Positions 46,805 through 56,738 are shown, counted from the first letter of the stretch. The stretch is 64,000 bases of DNA from Gleimia coleocanis DSM 15436 (GCF_000159015.1 NZ_DS999543.1:62001-126000); one strand, 5' to 3'. Notes: generated by a model not told the origin, from the letters alone. Translations and numbers: made by a program.

Positions 46805-48016
46805 TTGACTGCAATGCAACCAGAATCTGCTGAAACCATGGAAATGAATACGGAAAGCGTAGTCGTAGCAGCGGCAAAAACCGCTGTTAAAGACAAAGGC
46901 CGTAAGCTAATCGCTGGTATCGCTTCAGGAGTTCTAATGCTAGCTTCTGTTGTGACAGTTGGAATCTACTGGGCGCGCGATACTTACACCATTCAGGATG
47001 AGGGTAAGACTCAGCAGGTAACTACGTGGCAGGGTACAGTAGCAGATGCTTTAGAAGCAGCTAACATTAAGCTCGGTAAATATGATGAAGTGACTCCGAA
47101 ACTCGATGCGGAACTTGCTGATGGAGCTAGTATTCGCATTAAACGAGCTAAAGAATACACGGTATTTGAAAATGATCAGACAGTTAAGGTCTGGTCTACC
47201 GCCGGTAGCTTAGAGGAAGTACTTTCCACGATTGAAGACACTGGCCGTGACGTATCCCTACCGGCTTCTCGTAGTTCTGAACGTGGTGAGCTGCAACCAT
47301 TGAGCCGCAACGCTGCAAAAATCCAGGTAAAAGCTGATGGTAAAGCCGTCGAAGTTGAAGCTACCGCGGCTGATAACGTAGCAACCCTCCTGGAAAAAGC
47401 TAAAGTAACGGCATCCGGGATTGACGCAGTAGTCGTTGATAAGATTGACGGCAAACTGCAGATTGAAGTTATCCGCGTGAAACGTGGAAACGTTGTAGAA
47501 GAAAAAGAACTACCTTTTGAAACTCAGGTTAAGGAAACTGACCAACTGTTTAAAGGCGAGGAACGCGTAGTAGCAGAGGGCGCAAAAGGCTTGGAAAAAA
47601 CTACTTACTACCGTCATACTCGCGGTGACAAGGTGCTGGTCAATAAAGAAATCTCTAAGGTTGTAGCAAAAGCACCACAGACCCGCGTGATTGAAAAAGG
47701 CACTAAGGAACGCCCGAAAGTAGAAGCACCTCAACAGAGTGCGAACCCTAACCAGCCCGCGCCTGCGCCGGTTGCAACCGGCGACGTTTGGGCGGCTCTG
47801 GCACAGTGTGAATCTGGCGGTAACCCAGCAACGAATACTGGCAACGGCTACTACGGTATGTACCAGTTCTCACTGCCAACCTGGCGTGCAGTGGGTGGTA
47901 GTGGCTTACCTTCTGAAAATTCTGCTGCTGAACAAACTTTACGCGCACAAATTTTGCAGCAGCGCGCAGGTTGGGGACAGTGGCCACACTGTGCCCGTCA
48001 ATTAGGCTTGCTCTAA
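46805..48016 (+). CDS. rpf: Resuscitation-promoting factor (DUF348-G5-Rpf)
   Basis: An exported muralytic enzyme that cleaves peptidoglycan and helps dormant cells resume growth. The 403-residue protein has an N-terminal membrane/signal helix (about 30-55), three DUF348 repeats (TYTIQDEGKTQQVTTWQGTV is part of the first region), a G5 domain near residues 225-300 (EVIRVKRGNVVEEKELPFET region) and the C-terminal Rpf lysozyme-like domain: VWAALAQCESGGNPATNTG with catalytic E336, then YYGMYQFSLPTWRAVGG. The TTG at 46805 is chosen because AAAGGA lies 7 bp upstream; an ATG at 46814 is an alternative. The next gene shares the DUF348-G5 layout. Confidence 0.93.
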   Translation: MTAMQPESAETMEMNTESVVVAAAKTAVKDKGRKLIAGIASGVLMLASVVTVGIYWARDTYTIQDEGKTQQVTTWQGTVADALEAANIKLGKYDEVTPKLDAELADGASIRIKRAKEYTVFENDQTVKVWSTAGSLEEVLSTIEDTGRDVSLPASRSSERGELQPLSRNAAKIQVKADGKAVEVEATAADNVATLLEKAKVTASGIDAVVVDKIDGKLQIEVIRVKRGNVVEEKELPFETQVKETDQLFKGEERVVAEGAKGLEKTTYYRHTRGDKVLVNKEISKVVAKAPQTRVIEKGTKERPKVEAPQQSANPNQPAPAPVATGDVWAALAQCESGGNPATNTGNGYYGMYQFSLPTWRAVGGSGLPSENSAAEQTLRAQILQQRAGWGQWPHCARQLGLL

Positions 48017-48031
48017 GAGTTAGAATTAACT

Positions 48032-49234
48032 ATGGAGTTTTCTGCAAAACAGATTCTGATTGCTGCAACTGCCGCCGCCTCACTAGTAGTCGGCGGAGCA
48101 ACAGCTGACCTTGGAATCAGTCATAAGACTGTGCTGGTATCAGTAAATGGTGTAGTTCGCCCTGTTGATACCTGGGAGAAAACTGTTTCTGCAGTACTTC
48201 AAGACGCTGGTATTAACTATTCGGCGCGGGATGAGATTACTCCAGCATTAGACTCTAAGATTAACGCCGGTGGGCGGATCGAGATACGCCAGGCAAAAGA
48301 GCTGTCCGTGATTAACCGTGGGGAAATGCAAACCCAATGGGTAACAGAAGGGACTATTGCGGAAGTTCTAGCTGAAGCCTCTGATCGTTTAGAAATCCCT
48401 GCGCAGCGTTCCGCTGAACGAAAACTACTGCTCCCTTTGGCGAAGCCAGGTACTGAAGTAGTAGTTAAAGCTGACGGTAAAGAAATGAAGCTGAAGTTGG
48501 GTGACCCCCACGATATACACGCACTTTTAGAAGCCGCGCAGGTTAAGCTTAATCCACTTGACCGGGCAGTAACCCATTTAGAGGGCGGTGTCCTTACTGT
48601 AACCGTGAAACGAGTTACTCGCGGTAATGTTTCAACCACCGCGGCAGTTCCTTTCAAAACCGTTGAAAAAGAATCAGCGGAAGTTGCTAAAGGTAAGAAA
48701 AAGGTTGAAACCAAAGGCAAAGTCGGTCAACGTACTATCATTCGCTACCAGCAGAAAGTGGATGAAGAACTGCTCGTAGACGTACTGGTTTCTGATACTG
48801 TAACTACGAAACCTGTGGACGAAGTTGTACTAGTTGGAATGGCTGACCCAACTGAAATTGCTGCGAAGCTACGCGCCAAAGGCCAATTCGTAGATGACGA
48901 AGGAAACCCACTGCCAACCCCAGTATATTCTGGTGATGATCCGCGTGGCTTAGCGCAACCACTAGTTGCCGCTAAAGGCTGGTCTCCCGCAGAATTTAAC
49001 TGCCTGGTGATGCTTTGGGATCGCGAGTCTCATTGGAATCCTTACGCGCAGAATCCGTCCTCGGGAGCCTACGGTATTCCACAATCCTTGCCGGGAAATA
49101 AAATGGCCAGCGCCGGAGCAGACTGGCAAACTAATCCCGTTACCCAGATTAAGTGGGGAATCGGGTATATTGAAGGACGATATGGCACTCCATGTGGCGC
49201 ATTAGGCCACTCGAATTCTGTCGGATGGTACTGA
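48032..49234 (+). CDS. DUF348-G5 protein with lytic transglycosylase-like C-terminus
   Basis: A 400-residue exported protein, paralogous in layout to the Rpf before it: signal/anchor helix (about 5-27), DUF348 repeats, then G5 (VKRVTRGNVSTTAAVPFKTV region, about 190-270). It differs in the C-terminal domain, which resembles the lysozyme-like domain of aggregation-promoting factors: CLVMLWDRESHWNPYAQNPSS with likely catalytic E332, AYGIPQSLPGNKMASAG and IKWGIGYIEGRYGTPCGAL. Such domains cleave glycan strands. It probably works with the adjacent Rpf in wall remodelling. Its stop overlaps the start of rsmA by one base. Confidence 0.88.
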   Translation: MEFSAKQILIAATAAASLVVGGATADLGISHKTVLVSVNGVVRPVDTWEKTVSAVLQDAGINYSARDEITPALDSKINAGGRIEIRQAKELSVINRGEMQTQWVTEGTIAEVLAEASDRLEIPAQRSAERKLLLPLAKPGTEVVVKADGKEMKLKLGDPHDIHALLEAAQVKLNPLDRAVTHLEGGVLTVTVKRVTRGNVSTTAAVPFKTVEKESAEVAKGKKKVETKGKVGQRTIIRYQQKVDEELLVDVLVSDTVTTKPVDEVVLVGMADPTEIAAKLRAKGQFVDDEGNPLPTPVYSGDDPRGLAQPLVAAKGWSPAEFNCLVMLWDRESHWNPYAQNPSSGAYGIPQSLPGNKMASAGADWQTNPVTQIKWGIGYIEGRYGTPCGALGHSNSVGWY

Positions 49235-50157
49235 TGACTGAAGTTAATCTGCTAACCCCCGTGAACGTGCGGGAGATTTGCGCTGCCCTGAATATTCAAC
49301 CTACGAAAACTTTAGGACAGAACTTCGTTCATGACGGGGGCACGGTACGGAAAATTATCGCTGCCGGACGCGTCACTGCAGGCGAACACGTGTTAGAAAT
49401 CGGCCCTGGTTTAGGTTCCTTAACCCTGGGACTACTGGAAGCCGGCTGCCGGGTTACCGCAGTGGAAATTGACCCGGTTTTAGCAACTGCTTTGCCCTCT
49501 ACGGTGGCCGGGCAAGGGTCTGCTGACTTGCCGCTGCGGGTGCTGTTGAAAGATGGTTTGCAAGTACGTAGTGACGCTGAACTGAATGAAGCACCACTGA
49601 TAAATGGGGAAATAGTTGAGTGGGAGGCTCCGACTCGTCTGGTTGCAAACTTGCCTTATAACGTGGCTGTCCCACTGGTATTGAACTTCTTAGAGCACTT
49701 CCCATCTATTCAGGAAATCCTGGTGATGGTGCAGACGGAAGTAGCGCAGCGTCTTTCAGCTACTCCGGGTGGGCGTATTTACGGGGTTCCTTCAGTGAAG
49801 GCCGCTTGGTATGGTCATGCGGAAATGGCAGGGACTATTTCGCGCCAGATTTTCTGGCCAGTTCCAAATGTGGATTCTTCTTTAGTGCGGATTACTCGTT
49901 ACGCTGCGGGAGAAGGGCCTGAGCTGGGAGAACCGGCAGTTTCTAAAGAAGCTGTTTTTAAGCTAGTTGATGCGGCTTTCGCGCAGCGTCGTAAGACTTT
50001 GCGGGCAGCATTAAAGAACTGGGCTGGGAACGCTACTTTAGCTGAGGAACTGCTAGCTAAAGCGGGTATTGATTCTGTGCGCCGCGGTGAAACTTTGGAT
50101 ATTAACGAGTTCGTGGCTTTAGGGCGAGCCGCTACTGAGTTGGGGATTGTTTCCTGA
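49234..50157 (+). CDS. rsmA: 16S rRNA dimethyladenosine transferase (RsmA/KsgA)
   Basis: RsmA dimethylates two adjacent adenines near the 3' end of 16S rRNA during ribosome assembly. The 307-residue protein has LGQNFVHD, the SAM-binding VLEIGPGLGSLTLGLLEAG, the acidic VTAVEIDP, and the catalytic NLPYNVAVPLV. The ATG at 49234 overlaps the preceding stop (TGATG); longer in-frame starts would lie inside the previous gene and add residues with no family match. The rpf-rsmA-ispE order is conserved in actinobacteria. Confidence 0.96.
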   Translation: MTEVNLLTPVNVREICAALNIQPTKTLGQNFVHDGGTVRKIIAAGRVTAGEHVLEIGPGLGSLTLGLLEAGCRVTAVEIDPVLATALPSTVAGQGSADLPLRVLLKDGLQVRSDAELNEAPLINGEIVEWEAPTRLVANLPYNVAVPLVLNFLEHFPSIQEILVMVQTEVAQRLSATPGGRIYGVPSVKAAWYGHAEMAGTISRQIFWPVPNVDSSLVRITRYAAGEGPELGEPAVSKEAVFKLVDAAFAQRRKTLRAALKNWAGNATLAEELLAKAGIDSVRRGETLDINEFVALGRAATELGIVS

Positions 50158-50172
50158 GACTGGGAGTTTTTC

Positions 50173-51234
50173 ATGGAAGAGCAGACCAGTACGCGTACTG
50201 TAATAGGCAGTGCGCCGGGGAAACTGAATCTGGTTTTACGCGTTGGTAAACCGGACAATAAAGGTTATCACCCGCTGTATTCCATTTTTGAGACAGTGAG
50301 TTTACGCGAAACTTGCGTGGCAGTTCTCCGTGCTTTTCCCGAGGGCGGTCTGGATAACTTTTCCGCTGAGATTGCTTTCACCCCGTCGGGTTATCCCGTG
50401 CGAGTCAGGAATAAAGCTGACTTAGGTGAGGCGGAAGCGAATCGGATTGCTGAAGCTGCGTTAGCTGATGTGGAAGTTGCTACACACTTAGCTTTTAAAG
50501 CTGCCTCACTTTTAGTGGAACTCGCTGGTGAGCGTGGTTGTCTTCCTAACGGCTATTATCTTGATCTAACAGTTATTAAACGTATTCCGATTGCCGGTGG
50601 CATGGCAGGTGGTTCAGCTGACGCTGCAGCTACGCTGGTAGCTGTTAATGAGCTACTCGGTTTAGATTTGGACTCTAGCGCATTAGAAGTATTAGGACGA
50701 CGTTTAGGAGCGGACGTACCAGCCTGCCTAACTGGGGGAGTCAGCCTTGGGCTTGGCTACGGCGACCACATGACCCGCCTGGATAAAGACATTTCCAACG
50801 AACTAGCGGGGACACGTCACTGGGTAATGCTAATGAGTGCCACAGGGCTTTCCACCCCAGCAGTATTCACTGCCTTTGATACCAGTGATAGGGGGCGCAG
50901 TGAGATTCCCCTTCCAACACAAACTCATGACATATTAGAAGCAGACGAAAACCTGAAAACTGCTTTGGGTACCGCAGCTGAAATCGCTGAGATTCTTGAA
51001 AACGACCTGCAAGCCACAGCTTTCACCCTGCGTCTAGATTTGGCAGAAACCTACCGCGCGGCAAAAGAAACTGATGCCCTTAACGTAGTCCTCTCAGGCT
51101 CAGGACCAACTATTGCAATGCTCGCTCAAACGCAGGCTCATGCGACCGCCCTCGCGAAAAAAATGCAAAACCACCCCAACGTGGTCGCAACTCTAATCAC
51201 CAGCGGACCGGGGCTACCAGCGGGGGTTGAGTAA
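50173..51234 (+). CDS. ispE: 4-diphosphocytidyl-2-C-methyl-D-erythritol kinase
   Basis: IspE phosphorylates CDP-methylerythritol in the MEP pathway of isoprenoid precursor synthesis. The 353-residue GHMP kinase has SAPGKLNLVLRVG near the N-terminus, the ATP loop PIAGGMAGGSADAAATL, the catalytic GADVPACLTGG region and a C-terminal LSGSGPTIAMLA loop. It is somewhat longer than many IspE proteins because of an insertion between residues 55 and 110, which contains one CGAGGGCG motif. It follows rsmA by 15 bp and is probably in the same operon. Confidence 0.95.
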   Translation: MEEQTSTRTVIGSAPGKLNLVLRVGKPDNKGYHPLYSIFETVSLRETCVAVLRAFPEGGLDNFSAEIAFTPSGYPVRVRNKADLGEAEANRIAEAALADVEVATHLAFKAASLLVELAGERGCLPNGYYLDLTVIKRIPIAGGMAGGSADAAATLVAVNELLGLDLDSSALEVLGRRLGADVPACLTGGVSLGLGYGDHMTRLDKDISNELAGTRHWVMLMSATGLSTPAVFTAFDTSDRGRSEIPLPTQTHDILEADENLKTALGTAAEIAEILENDLQATAFTLRLDLAETYRAAKETDALNVVLSGSGPTIAMLAQTQAHATALAKKMQNHPNVVATLITSGPGLPAGVE

Positions 51235-51308
51235 AGCTAGCTGGAATCGAATCAGGTCAGACCGCTACCCTAGAAACTGAACTTTAAAAACGAACTGAAG
51301 GAAACGCT

Positions 51309-53192
51309 GTGGCACACCTTTTCGGAACCCAGAATCTCAAGGCCCTGGGGGGCTCGCGCATCATCCTCGACGGCATTAACGTATCCGTAGAAGACGGTGA
51401 CCGCATCGGTATCCTCGGTTCTAACGGTGCCGGAAAATCCACGCTACTGGGACTGCTCTCCGGCGTACGTAAACCTGACGGGGGCGCACTCATCCGCCGT
51501 GACGGCGTGGAAGTAGCTTTCCTCACCCAACGCGACCCGGAAACTGACGCAACCGTCCTGGAAGTAATCCACCCTGGAAAAGAAGCTCACGAATGGGCAT
51601 CAAACGCGCTGATTCGCGACATTCACGCGGGCCTGCTGGCAGACGTGCCCCTGGACAAACCATTCAATCAGCTTTCGGGTGGGCAACGCCGTCGCGTATC
51701 CCTCGCAAAAGTCCTCTCCCAAGGGCTGATTGACGGGCATCCCGCAGAAGTTCTCATTCTCGACGAACCTACCAACCACTTGGACGTAGAAGGCGTCGCC
51801 TGGCTAGCCGGGCACCTTAACCTCCGTTTCGGAGGGCGTGGAAATAAAGCCCGCCAAAGCGGAGCACTACTAGTCGTCACCCACGACCGCTGGTTCCTTG
51901 ATGAGGTCTGCACCCACGTTTGGGAAGTTATTGCCGGAGTCGACCCTGGTAAAGGGAAACCACAAATTCCTGGTCGGATTGAAGTCTATGAAGGCTCCTA
52001 CGCCGCTTACGTACTAGCCCGCGCAGAACGCGCCCGCCTGGCAGAAGTAGCCGCTGCGAAACGTGAAAACCTGCTCCGTAAAGAACTAGCCTGGTTGCGT
52101 CGCGGCGCCCCCGCACGCACCTCAAAACCCCGTTTCCGCATTGACGCTGCAGAAGCCCTAATCGCTAACGAGCCACCACCGCGTGACGAAGTTGAACTCG
52201 TGAAAATGGCGACTGCCCGCCTTGGCAAAGATGTCCTCGATTTAGAGAACGTTTCCTTAGCTTTCGCCGACGGACAGCGAGAAAAAGTAATTTTCAGTGA
52301 CGTCACCTACCGTCTGGCGCCAGCTGAACGTGTCGGTATTGTCGGCGTGAACGGCGCCGGAAAAACTACTTTGCTGCGCCTCCTATCGGGCGTAATCACT
52401 CCGGATAAAGGACGGGTTAAGCAAGGTAAAACTGTGTCCGTGGCGGTACTTTCTCAGGACACGCATGAACTGGATGAAATCGCCGACCTGCGAGTAGTCG
52501 AAGCTGTAAATGCGGTTGCTCCTAGTGTAGTCATTGGCGGTAAAGACGTCACCGCTTCGCAACTGGTAGAACGCATCGGATTCACTAAAGAACGCGCCTG
52601 GACTCCAGTCGCTGATATTTCCGGTGGTGAGCGTCGTCGCCTGCAGTTAGTTCGTCTGCTCATGAGTGAACCCAATGTCATCCTCTTAGACGAACCTACC
52701 AACGACTTAGATACTGATACCCTCGCAGCCATGGAGGATCTGCTAGACTCATTCCCCGGCACCCTGGTAGTCGTTTCGCACGACCGTTACCTATTGGAAC
52801 GCGTCACCAGCCACCAGTTAGCCCTGTTAGGTGACGGAAAACTCCGCCACCTGCCCGGAGGCGTAGACGAGTACTTGCGTTTGCGCGCAAACCTGGAAAC
52901 CAGCGTGAATACTTCCGCAAGTGGTGCTACAGAAACTGCACCTACCACGTCGAAAACCAGCACTGCGAAAGCAGACCGCGCCGCGCAAAAAGAAATGCAG
53001 AAGCTGGAAAGACAAATCGACAAGCTAGCCACACAAATCGCAGAAGTTGATGCGAAACTTGCAGACGTCTCAGCAATATTGAATCCAACTGCTGCGGACA
53101 TTGAGATAATGACTGAGCTGGTTGCAGAAGCGGCGCAGCTGCGAGAAACTCATGAAGAGTTAGAAATGCGTTGGTTGGAGTTGGCTGAGTAG
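51309..53192 (+). CDS. ABC-F family ATPase (Uup-like)
   Basis: A 627-residue cytoplasmic protein with two ABC ATPase domains and no membrane part. Domain 1: Walker A GSNGAGKST near residue 38, signature LSGGQRRRVSLAKVL, Walker B VLILDEPTNHLD. Domain 2: Walker A GVNGAGKTT near 348, signature ISGGERRRLQLVRLL, Walker B VILLDEPTNDLD. Both sites are intact. A linker of about 85 residues (LARAERARLAEVAAAKRENL onward) links the domains and the last 70 residues form a coiled coil like that of Uup. ABC-F proteins act on ribosomes or on branched DNA structures. The GTG start is preceded by AAGGAAA. This gene order after ispE is common in actinobacteria. Confidence 0.92.
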   Translation: MAHLFGTQNLKALGGSRIILDGINVSVEDGDRIGILGSNGAGKSTLLGLLSGVRKPDGGALIRRDGVEVAFLTQRDPETDATVLEVIHPGKEAHEWASNALIRDIHAGLLADVPLDKPFNQLSGGQRRRVSLAKVLSQGLIDGHPAEVLILDEPTNHLDVEGVAWLAGHLNLRFGGRGNKARQSGALLVVTHDRWFLDEVCTHVWEVIAGVDPGKGKPQIPGRIEVYEGSYAAYVLARAERARLAEVAAAKRENLLRKELAWLRRGAPARTSKPRFRIDAAEALIANEPPPRDEVELVKMATARLGKDVLDLENVSLAFADGQREKVIFSDVTYRLAPAERVGIVGVNGAGKTTLLRLLSGVITPDKGRVKQGKTVSVAVLSQDTHELDEIADLRVVEAVNAVAPSVVIGGKDVTASQLVERIGFTKERAWTPVADISGGERRRLQLVRLLMSEPNVILLDEPTNDLDTDTLAAMEDLLDSFPGTLVVVSHDRYLLERVTSHQLALLGDGKLRHLPGGVDEYLRLRANLETSVNTSASGATETAPTTSKTSTAKADRAAQKEMQKLERQIDKLATQIAEVDAKLADVSAILNPTAADIEIMTELVAEAAQLRETHEELEMRWLELAE

Positions 53193-53197
53193 TTGTC

Positions 53198-53287
53198 TGC
53201 GTGTGAACTCGCGTTCGCGCGTTTTGGTTGCGCGCGAGTTTGAGTTCACGCGTTTTCCCTGCGTCGGAACTCGCGTTCGCGCGTTTG
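53198..53287. repeat. Intergenic cluster of 31-bp-period palindromic repeats (copy C)
   Basis: Three units start at 53200 (CGTGTGAACTCGCGTTCG), 53231 (CGCGCGAGTTTGAGTTCA) and 53262 (CGTCGGAACTCGCGTTCG), exactly 31 bp apart, joined by TTTTGG and TTTTCCC linkers. The first can form a full 7-bp RNA stem using two G-U pairs. It lies between convergent genes, as cluster B does. Confidence 0.65.
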
Positions 53288-53294
53288 CGAGGGC

Positions 53295-53331
53295 GAAAAG
53301 AAAGTGTGCCGGAACAACCGTCCCGGCACAC
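53295..53331 (-). terminator. Terminator of the ABC permease-lipoprotein operon
   Basis: On the minus strand, stem GTGTGCCGG/CCGGCACAC (9 bp) is followed by TTTCTTTT. It lies 19 bp beyond the lipoprotein stop. Confidence 0.75.
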
Positions 53332-53349
53332 AACCTAGAAAAACGCTAA

Positions 53350-54042
53350 CTAGAACTTAGATAAGTTGCAGTTGTCGTAGAGCCAATCGCTGAGCTCTTT
53401 CGCGTTCTTCTTAGTATTAAGCTCATTTCGTTCCACGAATGCGTCTAAATACTGCGGATTGTATTTTTCTAAAATCTGCTTCGCAACCGTTGCCTCTTTT
53501 AAGACATTAGCTTCTTTCTCACCAGTGCCACCACCAGCCAACGTATTCTGTAAAGCTTCACTCCACACGCACTGCCAGTAAAAAGTGGCTTCAACAGCAA
53601 TATCACCAGGAGCGAAATGCGAAACTAAAGCAGAGCCCTCAGGATCGGTTTTAAGCAAAAGTTTCTTTGCATAAGGATTATCTACAGTGCTACGAAAAGC
53701 TATTCCATCCTCACCCTGCTCGATAACCTCAGCACCAACCAGTTGTGGGAACATCGCCCTAAGTGTCGCAGCCTCGTAAGCAACCGGAGGTTCCAACGGA
53801 TACTCTGCTAACTCAGCCTCTGCTAACTCAATGAACCCCAAAGGCAACTCATGAGACTTACCGTATTCGCCCAAAGAGTTTTCCCGATCAGAAAGCGTAG
53901 AACTATAGACACTGGACATGCCTGGGGTAGGCTTTTCCAAATCAGACTTAGGGGCGGAAACATCAGCCGTTCCGCACGCAGTTAAAATCAGTGAAGCTCC
54001 CATACCAGCGGTGAGAAACCCTGTTAAACGTTTAGCTGACAT
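53350..54042 (-). CDS. Lipoprotein of unknown function linked to an ABC transporter
   Basis: A 230-residue lipoprotein with lipobox LTAC and modified cysteine C23. The mature part is acidic and contains a cysteine pair (near 157 and 225) that could form a disulfide. I recognise no family. It is the third gene of a minus-strand operon after an ABC ATPase and its permease, 18 bp downstream of the permease stop. Its ribosome binding site TGGAGGG overlaps a GAGGGCG sequence. It could help the transporter at the outer membrane face or respond to its substrate; nothing in the sequence decides this. Confidence 0.82.
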   Translation of the reverse strand: MSAKRLTGFLTAGMGASLILTACGTADVSAPKSDLEKPTPGMSSVYSSTLSDRENSLGEYGKSHELPLGFIELAEAELAEYPLEPPVAYEAATLRAMFPQLVGAEVIEQGEDGIAFRSTVDNPYAKKLLLKTDPEGSALVSHFAPGDIAVEATFYWQCVWSEALQNTLAGGGTGEKEANVLKEATVAKQILEKYNPQYLDAFVERNELNTKKNAKELSDWLYDNCNLSKF

Positions 54043-54060
54043 TTCCGCCCTCCAGAAAAA

Positions 54061-55761
54061 TTAGTGCCCCGGCCAGTTCCGAATCTGTGCCAACAGCTTC
54101 ACCTGATTAGCCTGATAAAGCTTAGCGCTAATTGTAACCCCCGCCACAGCAATAAGGGAAGACCAAAGTAATCCCACCAAAGCAGCTAAAACCGCGGAAG
54201 GAATCAACCAATACAAGCCAAAAATCGGCAAATAAAGCACCAGCATCACCAGCGGACCGATACCCATCATCGCCAGCACAATCACCTGATTACCAGCACC
54301 CTTCGTTGAAAGCGGAGAAGCACCCGGGGGCTGCACACCCGGAAGCCAAATGCTACAAACCGGCAGTAAAACCGCCACACCCAGCAAGAAAACAGAAAGC
54401 AGATCAATGCCCAAAGCAAAAGCATGCTGGCCAGGATTGAAAAACCCTACCAAGCCTGCTGCCGCTGCGATCATTACAATCACCACCGGGAAACTCCCCA
54501 GCAGACGAGCTACGCGATCTTGCTTACCCGTAACCCCAGCGGAAATGTAACCCCACAGGGCAGTGGAATCATAAGAAGGCAAACTAGCTACCGTGAATGC
54601 AAGAATAAACGGCATCATGTAAATAAAGAATGAAAAACCCATGAAAACATTAGGTCCCTCACCCGCATCCACATTCAAACGCGGCATAAATACTGCAATC
54701 ACAGGGAAAATTAGGAGGCCTAAAACAGACGCCGAAAGACGCGGATCCTTCAACCACATCTGCAAAGTCCGAGACGCCAACGCCACAGTCGCAGAATTTA
54801 AGCGCAAAGTTGAAAATACTCCCAGCAAAGGAAGTTCCTTACCCAAATCGAAAGCAGCGTTTCCGGCAGATTTAGTAACTAAAGACTCATCAACCAGGTG
54901 GCGCCCCTCAGAAATCGCCTGCTCTGCAGCTACAGAAACCGGAACCGCCTTGCCCACCATAGACGTTGGCAGAGTACGCTGCCACAACCACTGGCCACCA
55001 ACTAATAACGCCAGAGTGTAAAACACCTGCAAACCAAACTGCACCCAAGCACCTTGCGCGACAGTGAACGCCATACCAAATGGCGCTACCAGGGGAGTCC
55101 ACAAAATCCCCGATGCAATCTGCGAAACCGTGTCGAAAGACAAATGCTGGGCAGCCCAGCTCATCCACATTCCCATCGGAGCAACTAAACCAAGGAACAA
55201 CAGGGTAGTGATTAACGCAGTACGGTCCTTACCCTTTGAAGTGGACACCAGCGCGTGACCTAAGGTCGTAGACAAAGCTCGACCCCACACCGCGTACTGG
55301 TAGAGAGCCACCGGAATCAACAGCGCAAACAGTACTGCACTAACCCACTGCAAAGCCCCTAATAAAGCAATGACTGCCGGAATGAATAAAACTAGCGTAA
55401 GTAAAGATCCTAAGCCAAAAACTGTCGCCCAAATCAGGGACTGACCCAGCTTACGGTGTGGGTAAGTGAGGGTTGCAAAACGACGTGGGTCTAAAGAATC
55501 GTCGAAACCATAGCCAACTACTGGCGCAATCATCCACATTAGGAAAATAAATGCGGAAAATAGGGAAAGAGTAGCATAAATGAAGCCCTCATAACCGACG
55601 AGAGCGCCAGCGATAGCACTACCAGTTAGCAGCGCTATCATTCCGGCAAAGCTGAGGGCACCTTGAATACCAAGGATTGCGAAAAGAACAATCTTCCATT
55701 TTTCCCGCATGAGGTCATTAATAATCATGCGGAACTTTAGTTTAATCAGTGTCGCAGCCAT
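54061..55761 (-). CDS. ABC transporter permease, twelve-helix exporter type
   Basis: A 566-residue integral membrane protein with about 12 hydrophobic helices in two halves, separated by a hydrophilic region near residues 250-330. The first residues (LIKLKFRMIINDLMREKWKIV) form an amphipathic entry before helix 1. It lacks an ATPase domain; the gene just upstream encodes one and overlaps it by 16 bp, so they form one ABC-2-like exporter. Substrate unknown. The downstream lipoprotein is probably part of the same system. Confidence 0.85.
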   Translation of the reverse strand: MAATLIKLKFRMIINDLMREKWKIVLFAILGIQGALSFAGMIALLTGSAIAGALVGYEGFIYATLSLFSAFIFLMWMIAPVVGYGFDDSLDPRRFATLTYPHRKLGQSLIWATVFGLGSLLTLVLFIPAVIALLGALQWVSAVLFALLIPVALYQYAVWGRALSTTLGHALVSTSKGKDRTALITTLLFLGLVAPMGMWMSWAAQHLSFDTVSQIASGILWTPLVAPFGMAFTVAQGAWVQFGLQVFYTLALLVGGQWLWQRTLPTSMVGKAVPVSVAAEQAISEGRHLVDESLVTKSAGNAAFDLGKELPLLGVFSTLRLNSATVALASRTLQMWLKDPRLSASVLGLLIFPVIAVFMPRLNVDAGEGPNVFMGFSFFIYMMPFILAFTVASLPSYDSTALWGYISAGVTGKQDRVARLLGSFPVVIVMIAAAAGLVGFFNPGQHAFALGIDLLSVFLLGVAVLLPVCSIWLPGVQPPGASPLSTKGAGNQVIVLAMMGIGPLVMLVLYLPIFGLYWLIPSAVLAALVGLLWSSLIAVAGVTISAKLYQANQVKLLAQIRNWPGH

Positions 55762-56549
55762 TCCAAACCTTCCGTAGATTTAACGCCACCCACCAGTTCA
55801 GCAAAGCGAGTATCCAAATCTTGTCCGGCAGCCACCTGCTCGGTAGTTCCCGCTGCCAGTACCCGACCGTGGCTGAAAATAGCGACGTGACTGCAGAGCT
55901 TCTGCACGGTTTCCATTACGTGGGAGGACAGAATCACAGTACCGCCCTTGGAAACGAAATTATTGAGAATTTCGCGGATGGTGGCGGCTGAAATTGGGTC
56001 TACTGCTTCGAATGGTTCGTCGAGTACCAAAATGTCTGGGTTGTGAACCAGCGCGCAGGCGAGGGAGATTTTCTTGGTCATACCGGCAGAGTAGTCGACT
56101 ACTAGTTTGTTGCCGGCTTCTGCTAGTCCCAGGACGTTCACTAGTGAGGTCGCGCGTTCTTCGGCTTCGGCTTTGGAAAGTCCGCGGAGCATTCCGAAGT
56201 AGGTGACCAGGGCTGGACCGGAGAGTCGGTCGAAGAGTCGTAAACCGTCTGGCATGATGCCGAGCATGGGTTTAGCTTGTGCTGGATCTGCCCAAATGTC
56301 TACGCCATTGATGAGTGCGGTACCGCGGTCGGGGATGAGCAGACCGGTAGCCATATTTAGGGAAGTGGTTTTGCCTGCGCCGTTTGGTCCGACAACGCCA
56401 AAGAAAGAGCCTTTGGGGATAATCAGGTTGATTCCGGCGACGGCGACGGTGTTGCCGAATACTTTGGTGAGTCCGCGCAGTTCAATTGCAGGAATTTCAG
56501 AGTGTGAATGTGGTGCAGGCAGCGGAGCCTGTGCTTCTGGGATGGTCAT
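55746..56549 (-). CDS. ABC transporter ATP-binding protein
   Basis: A 267-residue ATPase subunit: IELRGLTKVFGNTVAVAGINL, Walker A GPNGAGKTT near residue 58, signature YSAGMTKKISLACALVHNP (SAGM in place of SGGQ, frequent in ABC-2 exporters), Walker B ILVLDEPFEAVDP and H-loop ILSSHVMETVQKL. The ATG at 56549 follows AAAGGA; a start 24 bp upstream would place codons over that site. It is the first gene of a three-gene minus-strand operon (ATPase, permease, lipoprotein). Confidence 0.92.
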   Translation of the reverse strand: MTIPEAQAPLPAPHSHSEIPAIELRGLTKVFGNTVAVAGINLIIPKGSFFGVVGPNGAGKTTSLNMATGLLIPDRGTALINGVDIWADPAQAKPMLGIMPDGLRLFDRLSGPALVTYFGMLRGLSKAEAEERATSLVNVLGLAEAGNKLVVDYSAGMTKKISLACALVHNPDILVLDEPFEAVDPISAATIREILNNFVSKGGTVILSSHVMETVQKLCSHVAIFSHGRVLAAGTTEQVAAGQDLDTRFAELVGGVKSTEGLEWLRH

Positions 56550-56738
56550 TATTATCCTTTCTTTTCCTAACAATTATAGGTGAGGGGGCGAAAGGAAATC
56601 CGGGGACAGACAGGTGCGCACCCTGATTTATCCCTGATTTTTATATTTTTCCCGGAGGGCGCTCAGTAGTACTAAAAGAAGAGGTGTGGAGGTTGCGATT
56701 GTGATTCTGCGCGTAAATGTGGCAGAATAGGTTTAGTT